The notes below the pieces were generated by a model that was given only the letters and a program-made list of their open reading frames with translations, ran no database searches and had not been told where the DNA came from. From contig SBBU01000300.1 in NCBI GenBank assembly GCA_005239585.1, positions 1 through 7,084 on the forward strand: a stretch of DNA of 7,084 nt, given 5' to 3'. Position numbers and translations under genes: made by a program. This DNA is from Planctomycetaceae bacterium (GTDB lineage Bacteria; Planctomycetota; MHYJ01; SBBU01). This document shows, in pieces, positions 1 to 5,092 of the stretch (the first letter of the stretch is position 1; each line of letters opens with the position of its first letter).

Positions 1-36
1 ACTACAAACGGGGCTAACTACTACTTGTTTTCTCAG

Positions 37-88
37 TATTAACATTTCAAAATTGCAACAACTATTAACATTTCAAAATGGTAACATC
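37..88. repeat. Two-copy 26-bp tandem repeat
   Basis: Two head-to-tail 26-bp units occupy 37-62 and 63-88. The first 17 bases (TATTAACATTTCAAAAT) are identical, and 23 of 26 positions match overall. There is no coding sequence here. Read on the minus strand, the array begins near position 86 with TGTTACCATTTTGAAATG and points out of the left edge of the window. Short subterminal repeats of this type, behind a TGT terminus, are known from the ends of IS21-family insertion sequences, so this may be the end of an element whose genes lie to the left. That is inference only; a tandem operator or a chance duplication is also possible. Confidence 0.6.
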
Positions 89-137
89 AGACCTGGACAT
101 TTTCTTGAAAAGGCAGGGAAATGGTGTTAAGCTTCAC

Positions 138-165
138 TAAAGTAGGAGCGGTTGAGAGCCGATTA
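138..165 (+). promoter_or_regulatory. Putative sigma-28 (FliA) promoter of flgM
   Basis: TAAAGTAG at 138-145 is followed by GCCGATTA at 158-165. The known sigma-28 consensus is TAAAGTTT, 11 bases, GCCGATAA. The -10 element matches at 7 of 8 positions and the TAAA core of the -35 is intact, but the spacer is 12 rather than 11 bases. Transcription would begin near 172-173, giving a leader of about 60 bases before the flgM start. Known flgM genes are often driven by the very sigma factor their product inhibits, so the placement makes sense. Confidence 0.55.
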
Positions 166-234
166 TGAGGGTAGGAGACAGGGGAATTTGGTACCTGCTG
201 GAAACAGGTGCCCAGTAAATTAAGAGGGTTAAAA

Positions 235-516
235 ATGGTAATAGAACCAGGCGGCCCGATACAGGGACCAGGCCCTGTAGATAACAAGAAACGTGTCAAG
301 CCTCCTCTGGGTGTACAACCGCAAGAGACAAAGACAGACAAAGTCGAGCTCTCAACACATGCAAGGCTTGTCTCAAAACTGTCGAGTGTGCCTGACATCA
401 GGCAGGATAAAGTTGGCCAGCTCAAGCAGGAGATCGAGTCGGGCAAATTCGAAAATGATGAGAGGCTCAGGGGGGCGATTCAAAGGTTCCTGCAAGAGAA
501 CAGCGATTTAGTATAA
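235..516 (+). CDS. flgM: FlgM-family anti-sigma-28 factor
   Basis: This 93-residue protein has the size and C-terminal signature of FlgM, the anti-sigma factor that binds sigma-28 (FliA) in the cytoplasm and holds back late flagellar genes until the hook-basal body can export FlgM. The conserved block covers residues 36-72: KVELS, then ARL, then VPDIRQDKV, then LKQEIESGKF. The N-terminal 30 residues are rich in Pro, Gly and charged residues and look disordered, as expected for a FlgM export region. ATG at 235 is chosen because AAGAGGG (222-228) lies 6 bases upstream. A GTG at 208 in the same frame has no comparable site and adds nine unconserved residues. No other flagellar gene is in the window, so it is an orphan here, preceded by a sigma-28-like promoter. 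The family call is firm; that its partner is FliA is inferred. Confidence 0.92.
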   Translation: MVIEPGGPIQGPGPVDNKKRVKPPLGVQPQETKTDKVELSTHARLVSKLSSVPDIRQDKVGQLKQEIESGKFENDERLRGAIQRFLQENSDLV

Positions 517-570
517 CCTGGCTGTTTAATCTTCGCAGGGGGAATTTCAAACCTGAACAACAAAGCAGAA

Positions 571-1857
571 TTATTGAAGGGCCGAGTCAGCGATATAAAT
601 GTTAGACATGATCCCATCCACTTTTAACAATTGTCCGCTCAAAGTAAATTCCTTGCCTATCGATTCCTTTAGTGAAACCAACGCAGACTTGGGTAGTTGA
701 AGGACGGCAAATACCTTTGTCTTGCCGTAAAAAACTGACGGTACTTCTGCAACCTCAAGTGTTGCTCTCGTGCCTTCCATGCCGCCAAAAACATGATCAT
801 ATGAACATGCTTCAACAGAATGTAATTTCCCTTTCCAATTTATTCCCTTGCCTTTATATTGTGTCTCGAAGGTCTGATTTACATCAGAACTGAATTTCCT
901 GGGATCAAAGAGAGTTTGACAGATTGAAGCAACATCAAGTGCAACTTGTGATGCAGGAGTTGTTGTCTGAGGCTGATCTGTGCCCTTTTCAACCCATTTG
1001 CGGATCTCAGGGTCTTCCGGTGCATCTATCAGAAGGTGTTCAAAGACCTTTTTCGCCTCCTCTTTCTTGTCCGTGAGGTAAAGAAGCTCTCCCTTTATGC
1101 GGTCCTTTTCAGTTGACACAAATTCCTCTTTTACAATTATCTCAGGGGGAATCTTTATGGTTATACGTTCTGCACGAGTTGTTACTGGGTCTGTCCTGAC
1201 ATTTTTCTCACTGATAACCTCCAGAGCCTCCTCGATTCGACCCGCATCGCGAGCCTTCATGGAGCGTTCGATTACTGCATCCTCTTCTCGAAGACCAGTG
1301 AGATGCCATGCGAGAGCTGTAATATTTCGGACACTTGAGACGATTATGTGCGCATTTTTTATCAAGCTATCTGTCTGACATGTAATCTGCGAATCTTCTA
1401 TCACGCTTTCAGGATACGAAATAAATAGGTTTCTGATCCTTAATCTGCGTGCTGGCGTAAGAAAAGCGATGACTTGGTTGGGCGATCTTCCTTCAATGAC
1501 GACGGCATCATCAAACGCCGCATCACCAACTTCAATATCTTGATCTCTAAAAAAATTCCAAAAGCCGCTGAAGAAACCCTGTTTTTTGATCCTCAAGCCG
1601 ATACCGAGCGATGGGTATGAAATCCGAAATCGAGTCCAAGTTCGTTTGTCTGATGGGAAAGTATCTACAGCAACGTTAAATCCTTTATACCTGCCTGATA
1701 TTCGACGGCTAGAAAAGAATCCAGAACCCTCAAACTTGAGGCCAAGTTGGCTGGCCGCCCGCTCCCACTTCTGATTGGTCGCTTTAGAACTTAATGAGTT
1801 CCAGACAATAACGACAATAAGGACAGTGACCGTTATTGCTATAAAGCCTTCCACCAT
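571..1857 (-). CDS. Uncharacterised membrane-anchored protein with TPR-like and OB-fold-like parts
   Basis: I cannot name this 428-residue protein. Residues 4-20 form one very hydrophobic helix at the N-terminus, likely a signal anchor. Residues about 28-180 form a globular region with a run of aromatic and basic positions (ISGRYKGFNVAV at 53-64; IEVGDAAFDDAVVIEG at 108-123; FLTP at 132-135), a pattern I associate with poorly described membrane proteins of the DUF3137 type; that link is from memory. Residues 190-220 and 253-290 contain helix pairs resembling TPR repeats (AGRIEEALEVI; KKEEAKKVFEHLLIDAPEDPE). Residues about 325-428 look like an OB-fold of the tRNA_anti-like kind (GINWKGKLHSVE; GKEFTLSGQLLKVDG). 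ATG at 1857 was chosen over an in-frame TTG at 1896, because the TTG coincides with the likely -35 element and ATG places the membrane helix directly at the start. It is transcribed divergently from argR and convergently with flgM. Function unknown. Confidence 0.82.
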   Translation of the reverse strand: MVEGFIAITVTVLIVVIVWNSLSSKATNQKWERAASQLGLKFEGSGFFSSRRISGRYKGFNVAVDTFPSDKRTWTRFRISYPSLGIGLRIKKQGFFSGFWNFFRDQDIEVGDAAFDDAVVIEGRSPNQVIAFLTPARRLRIRNLFISYPESVIEDSQITCQTDSLIKNAHIIVSSVRNITALAWHLTGLREEDAVIERSMKARDAGRIEEALEVISEKNVRTDPVTTRAERITIKIPPEIIVKEEFVSTEKDRIKGELLYLTDKKEEAKKVFEHLLIDAPEDPEIRKWVEKGTDQPQTTTPASQVALDVASICQTLFDPRKFSSDVNQTFETQYKGKGINWKGKLHSVEACSYDHVFGGMEGTRATLEVAEVPSVFYGKTKVFAVLQLPKSALVSLKESIGKEFTLSGQLLKVDGIMSNIYIADSALQ

Positions 1858-1868
1858 AAGTGTTTCAG

Positions 1869-1896
1869 AATATATCAAACCCAGACAATTTTGCAA
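1869..1896 (-). promoter_or_regulatory. Putative sigma-70-type promoter for the minus-strand membrane protein gene
   Basis: On the minus strand TTGCAA (1896-1891) and TATATT (1874-1869) are separated by 16 bases. They resemble -35 and -10 hexamers, with four and five matches to consensus. Transcription would begin about 5 bases before the ATG at 1857, leaving almost no leader. The site is separate from the argR promoter and from the ArgR-like boxes further right. Confidence 0.4.
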
Positions 1897-1930
1897 TCGG
1901 GTAGCTCAGTAGAAAATTTCCTCAGCAAAA

Positions 1931-2000
1931 GTTGGATATGCATTCAAGCGTACTTGACTTCTATGCATAATATTGTATTATTTTTGCATAATTATGGATA
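1931..2000. promoter_or_regulatory. ArgR operator region: three ARG-box-like palindromes
   Basis: ARG boxes are 18-bp imperfect palindromes built on TGnAT-N4-ATnCA and often occur in pairs 21 bp apart. Three candidates are visible. The core at 1933-1946 is TGGAT-atgc-ATTCA (9 of 10 to TGAAT/ATTCA). The core at 1964-1977 is TGCAT-aata-TTGTA, with a weak right half. The core at 1985-1998 is TGCAT-aatt-ATGGA. The last two share TGCATAAT and are exactly 21 bp apart, the pairing expected for an ArgR hexamer. They overlap the predicted -10 element, the transcription start and the argR start codon, so arginine-bound ArgR would block the operon promoter. No binding data are available to me. Confidence 0.65.
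1954..1981 (+). promoter_or_regulatory. Putative sigma-70-type promoter of the arg operon
   Basis: TTGACT at 1954-1959 and TATTAT at 1976-1981 each match five of six consensus bases and are spaced by 16 bases. The expected transcription start is near 1988, only about 6 bases ahead of the argR ATG at 1994, so the transcript would be nearly leaderless. Two ARG-box-like palindromes overlap the -10 and start point, consistent with repression by ArgR. It is the only strong promoter I see for the five genes that follow. Confidence 0.65.
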
Positions 2001-2425
2001 TAAAAAAGCAAAGGCAGGAGACGGTTCTGGAACTGGCGAGGAAGGAATCCTTTGCTACGCAAAACGATCTTACAAAGAGATTGAAATCCTTGGGCTTTAA
2101 AGTTGATCAGGGAACCGTCTCCAGAGACCTGAAAGAACTGGGACTTGTCAAAGTCAATTCTTCCTACAAGTCAATAGAAGAGCTGAATGTAAGGCTGAAG
2201 GTTTCGGGCACGGCAGTTGCTAAAAGATTCGTCAAGAAAATTCAGTGGTCGGGAAATTTAATGGTTATCAAGACCGATCCCGGCACTGCAAATACTGTTG
2301 CCTCTTGTCTTGATAAATTGGATATCCCGGAATTGCTGGGTACTGTGGCAGGTGATGACACTATAATAGGTGTCTTGGCCAAGGGAGCAAGGAGAAAAAA
2401 CATTGAAAATCAAATTTTAGGGTGA
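1994..2425 (+). CDS. argR: Arginine repressor ArgR
   Basis: This 143-residue protein is a full-length arginine-responsive repressor; the family usually runs 145-160 residues. The N-terminal winged helix-turn-helix (about 1-65) carries TQNDL at 22-26 and the recognition segment GTVSRDLKELGLVKV at 40-54. The C-terminal oligomerisation and arginine-binding domain (about 75-143) has KTDPGTANTVASCLD at 93-107 and the hallmark GTVAGDDT at 116-123, whose paired aspartates contact arginine in known ArgR hexamers. ATG at 1994 is chosen because family homology starts there. An in-frame TTG at 1973 lies upstream of the predicted transcription start. There is no ribosome binding site ahead of the ATG, which fits a near-leaderless mRNA. 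The gene heads the arginine operon, ends 3 bases before argG, and has ARG-box-like operators across its own start, so it probably represses itself together with argG, argH and argC. Confidence 0.97.
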   Translation: MDIKKQRQETVLELARKESFATQNDLTKRLKSLGFKVDQGTVSRDLKELGLVKVNSSYKSIEELNVRLKVSGTAVAKRFVKKIQWSGNLMVIKTDPGTANTVASCLDKLDIPELLGTVAGDDTIIGVLAKGARRKNIENQILG

Positions 2426-2428
2426 AGT

Positions 2429-3625
2429 ATGGAGATTAAAAAGATAGTGCTTGCCTATTCAGGAGGTCTTGACACGTCGTGCATTCTCAAATGGCTGAAG
2501 AATAAATACAACGCACAGCTAGTTGCATTCATAGCTGATGTTGGTCAGAACGAGGATATTCCTTCAATCAAGGCGCGTGCATACAGAACAGGGGCTGAAG
2601 AGGTGATTATTTCTGATCTCAAGGGAGAATTTGCCCGTGATTTCATATTCGAGGCTGTCAAGGCCAATGCGGTCTATGAAGCTGGGTATTTGCTGGGGAC
2701 TTCGCTTGCCAGACCAATAATCGCCAAGTATATGGTTAAGGTAGCCAAGGAGACGGGGGCTCAGGCTGTTAGCCACGGCTCGACTGGAAAAGGAAATGAT
2801 CAGGTGCGGTTTGACCTTACGGTAAAAGCCCTTGCACCTGAGCTGAAAATCATAGCGCCATGGAGGGATTGGGAATTCACTTCTCGTTCACAGCTTTTAG
2901 AGTATGCTAGGCAGAATGGCATTCAGGTCGATTCGACGGCAGCCAAGCCATATAGCATGGACGCTAATCTAATGCACATAAGCTATGAAGGTGGAATCCT
3001 CGAAGACCCGTGGAACGAGCCTCCAGAGGAGATGTTCCGCTGGACCAAAAATCCTCTCAAGTGTGAGGACAAGGCTGAATATTGTCAGATTGGTTTTGAA
3101 TCAGGTGTTCCTGTTGCGGTCAATAATGAAAAACTTGGCCCATGTCAGCTAATGCAAAAGGCTAATGACATTGGCGCAAGAAATGGGGTAGGTAGAATCG
3201 ATCTTATTGAAAATAGGTTCATCGGGATCAAATCGAGAGGGGTCTATGAGACCCCGGGCGCAACAATCTTGCATACTGCCCACAAGGCGCTTGAGACGAT
3301 TACTCTTGATCGCGAGGTGACAAGGCTCAAGGATTCCCTTGCCCTCAAGTTTGCTGAGCTCGTCTACAACGGATTCTGGTATTCCCCCGAGATGGACCTG
3401 CTGAAGAAGTTTGTTGTAGAGACGCAAAAAAAAGTAACTGGGGAGGTAAAGCTGAAACTCTACAAGGGAAATGTCACTGTGTGTGGTCGTAAATCGCCTA
3501 ACTCTCTCTACAAAATGGATGTTGCAAGCTTTGAGACGACACCTTTTGATCCAAAGGATGCAGAAGGTTTTATCAACATAAACTCGCTTCGATTGCTCAA
3601 TTACGGTAAGGAACACAAAGAATGA
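2429..3625 (+). CDS. argG: Argininosuccinate synthase
   Basis: ArgG condenses citrulline and aspartate with ATP to argininosuccinate, the penultimate step of arginine synthesis, in the cytoplasm. The 398 residues match the usual length of about 400. The PP-loop ATP pyrophosphatase motif AYSGGLDTS is at 9-17 and ADVGQ at 36-40. The second nucleotide and substrate motif HGSTGKGNDQVRF is at 116-128. YSMDANL at 175-181 leads into YEGGILEDPW at 186-195, where the family more often has NLW than NLM. GVGRIDLIENRFIGIKSRG at 253-271 and YNGFWYSPE at 313-321 complete the tetramerisation side. No catalytic residue appears lost. ATG at 2429 follows the argR stop by 3 bases, with the GGGTGA of the argR terminus acting as a weak ribosome binding site, so translation is probably coupled. 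It overlaps argH by 4 bases (ATGA). Confidence 0.99.
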   Translation: MEIKKIVLAYSGGLDTSCILKWLKNKYNAQLVAFIADVGQNEDIPSIKARAYRTGAEEVIISDLKGEFARDFIFEAVKANAVYEAGYLLGTSLARPIIAKYMVKVAKETGAQAVSHGSTGKGNDQVRFDLTVKALAPELKIIAPWRDWEFTSRSQLLEYARQNGIQVDSTAAKPYSMDANLMHISYEGGILEDPWNEPPEEMFRWTKNPLKCEDKAEYCQIGFESGVPVAVNNEKLGPCQLMQKANDIGARNGVGRIDLIENRFIGIKSRGVYETPGATILHTAHKALETITLDREVTRLKDSLALKFAELVYNGFWYSPEMDLLKKFVVETQKKVTGEVKLKLYKGNVTVCGRKSPNSLYKMDVASFETTPFDPKDAEGFININSLRLLNYGKEHKE

Positions 3626-5070
3626 AACAGGTCTTGAGAGAACGTTTTAAAAGCTCACTCGATAAGAACGTGATGAAATTTATTTCATCTACAAGTGAGG
3701 ACTCGCATCTTATACCTTATGACATCTTGGCAAACAAGGCCCACATAAAGATGCTTGCCAAGTGTAAGCTGATCTCTCAATCTCAGGAAAAACGGATACT
3801 GAACGGGCTTGACGCGATTCTGAAGAACGGTTTGAAGCTCACACATGAAAGCGAAGATGTTCACATGGCGGTTGAAGATGAACTTGAGAAAAAAACGCAG
3901 GACTCGCATTCCCTCAGGACGGCAAGGAGCAGAAACGATCTCGTGGTCACGGATCTTAAACTTTTCGTGAGAGATAAGACAAAAGAGATTCATAATTTAG
4001 TTTTAGATCTGGAGAGAAAACTCTTGTTCAAGGCCTCAGATAATCTTAACGTCATAATGCCGGGCTATACACATCTTCAGAGGGCACAGCCGGTGCTGTT
4101 TTCTCATGTCCTGCTTGCCTTTTTTGAACAGTTCTACAGGGACATGCAAAGACTGGAAGATAACCTTCACAGACTAGATGTATCTCCAATGGGCGCCTGT
4201 GCAATGGCAGGTACGTCACTTGGCACAGACCCCCAGTATACCGCATTAAAACTTGGATTTGGCTCTGCTTTTGAAAATAGTCTGGATGCAGTGCAAGACC
4301 GTGATTTTATCCTCGATTTTTTATATGCCATGTCTATTATTTCAATTCATCTATCTCAAATCGCTGAAACCTTCATTATTTGGTCAACAGGCGAGTTTGC
4401 TTTCATTAAACTTCCGGATGAAATTACCTCAGGTTCAAGCATCATGCCGCAGAAAAAAAATCCGGATCTTCTTGAGCTTGTTCGAGGCAAGACAGGACAC
4501 ATCGTGGGAAACTTGGTAGATGTTATGATGAATTTGAAAGGACTTTACATCGGCTACAATAGGGACCTGCAGGAGACCAAACCGCCAATGATCAATGCAA
4601 TCGATGAGGTTGCCAATTCACTAAAAATTGTTGCATTGACAATAGACAAAATGTCACCTGACTCGAAAAAAATGTTCGAGGCTGCAAGCGACGAGTCAAT
4701 CATAGCCACAGATGTTGCAGAATATCTGGTGACAAAGGGGGTCCCATTTAAGCAGGCTCACGATGCCGTCTCAAAGATAGTGAGAATCTATCCGAATTTC
4801 TCAGGTGTAACTCTAAACCAATTAAGAGAGATCAGGCCAGAATTTAACAAAGATATTTACAAGCTGATATCTCCTACCGAGTCTGTCAGGCGTAAGAGAT
4901 CGCAGGGCTCAACAGGTGTTTTAGCAGTGAAAAAAGCGATCAAGAACGCATTTGTGAGGTTGACGGCTCTATCCACCGCCCGCCACGGACAGACGAGGCT
5001 CGCTCCAGAGGAGCGGCAATCTTTGGTCGGAACTAGCCGACATGTAGCCAAGTTCTCTCGAAAAAACTGA
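3622..5070 (+). CDS. argH: Argininosuccinate lyase with an unusual C-terminal tail
   Basis: ArgH splits argininosuccinate into arginine and fumarate. Fumarase/aspartase superfamily motifs appear in order: EDVHMAVEDEL at 78-88, TARSRND at 100-106, GYTHLQRAQPV at 148-158 with the conserved His151, NSLDAVQDRDF at 219-229, the mobile signature loop GSSIMPQKKNPD at 271-282 with the catalytic serine pair, and YNRDLQE at 312-318. Within the HT(A/G)RSRNDQ motif the usual His is Arg99 and the usual Gln is Leu107. Homology fades near residue 447. The remaining 35 residues form a basic, GC-rich tail beyond the normal end at about 450-465, and its DNA folds into nested hairpins. The ATG lies in a 4-base overlap with argG, with AAGGA at 3608-3612 upstream. 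The call as ArgH is secure; full activity of this version is not proven. Confidence 0.97.
   Translation: MKQVLRERFKSSLDKNVMKFISSTSEDSHLIPYDILANKAHIKMLAKCKLISQSQEKRILNGLDAILKNGLKLTHESEDVHMAVEDELEKKTQDSHSLRTARSRNDLVVTDLKLFVRDKTKEIHNLVLDLERKLLFKASDNLNVIMPGYTHLQRAQPVLFSHVLLAFFEQFYRDMQRLEDNLHRLDVSPMGACAMAGTSLGTDPQYTALKLGFGSAFENSLDAVQDRDFILDFLYAMSIISIHLSQIAETFIIWSTGEFAFIKLPDEITSGSSIMPQKKNPDLLELVRGKTGHIVGNLVDVMMNLKGLYIGYNRDLQETKPPMINAIDEVANSLKIVALTIDKMSPDSKKMFEAASDESIIATDVAEYLVTKGVPFKQAHDAVSKIVRIYPNFSGVTLNQLREIRPEFNKDIYKLISPTESVRRKRSQGSTGVLAVKKAIKNAFVRLTALSTARHGQTRLAPEERQSLVGTSRHVAKFSRKN
4963..5067. other. GC-rich hairpin-forming segment forming the 3' end of argH
   Basis: This stretch encodes the non-conserved ArgH residues 448-482. 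From 4966 to 5049, 53 of 84 bases are G or C, clearly above the flanking sequence. It can fold as a compact three-way junction: an outer stem GGCT 4997-5000 with AGCC 5046-5049, a hairpin CGCTCC 5001-5006 with GGAGCG 5010-5015 (loop AGA), and a hairpin GTCGG 5026-5030 with CCGAC 5037-5041. This looks like a small palindromic repeat element inserted in frame at the end of the gene. It could instead be an intercistronic RNA structure between argH and the next gene. Confidence 0.4.
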
Positions 5071-5077
5071 GGTGGGG

Positions 5078-5083
5078 AAAGGA
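5078..5083 (+). promoter_or_regulatory. Ribosome binding site deciding the start of the P-loop gene
   Basis: AAAGGA at 5078-5083 lies 9 bases before the ATG at 5093. The frame is also open from a GTG at 5072, two bases after the argH stop codon, and from a TTG at 5084, but neither has a good site at proper distance. This favours ATG 5093. Confidence 0.55.
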
Positions 5084-5092
5084 TTGAAAAAT

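Noticed and set aside
37..88. Start of a CRISPR array
   Set aside because: The two units are directly adjacent with no unique spacer, there are only two, and no cas gene is nearby.
90..107. Sigma-54 promoter before flgM (CTGGACATTTTCTTGAAAA)
   Set aside because: It has GG but lacks the invariant GC at the required distance; the sigma-28-like site is much better.
517..570. Bidirectional intrinsic terminator between flgM and the minus-strand gene
   Set aside because: Only a 4-bp CCTG/CAGG pairing with a 15-base loop is visible and no following T run, so I cannot support a terminator.
1858..1896. TTG start for the minus-strand membrane protein
   Set aside because: It coincides with the likely -35 element and adds 13 residues ahead of the membrane helix without support.
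1973..1993. TTG start giving ArgR seven extra residues
   Set aside because: The codon lies upstream of the predicted transcription start and inside the promoter and operator, and ArgR homology begins at the ATG at 1994.
3149..3616. Long open frame on the minus strand inside argG
   Set aside because: It is antisense to a clearly conserved enzyme, the product has no recognisable domain, and it has no promoter or ribosome site of its own.
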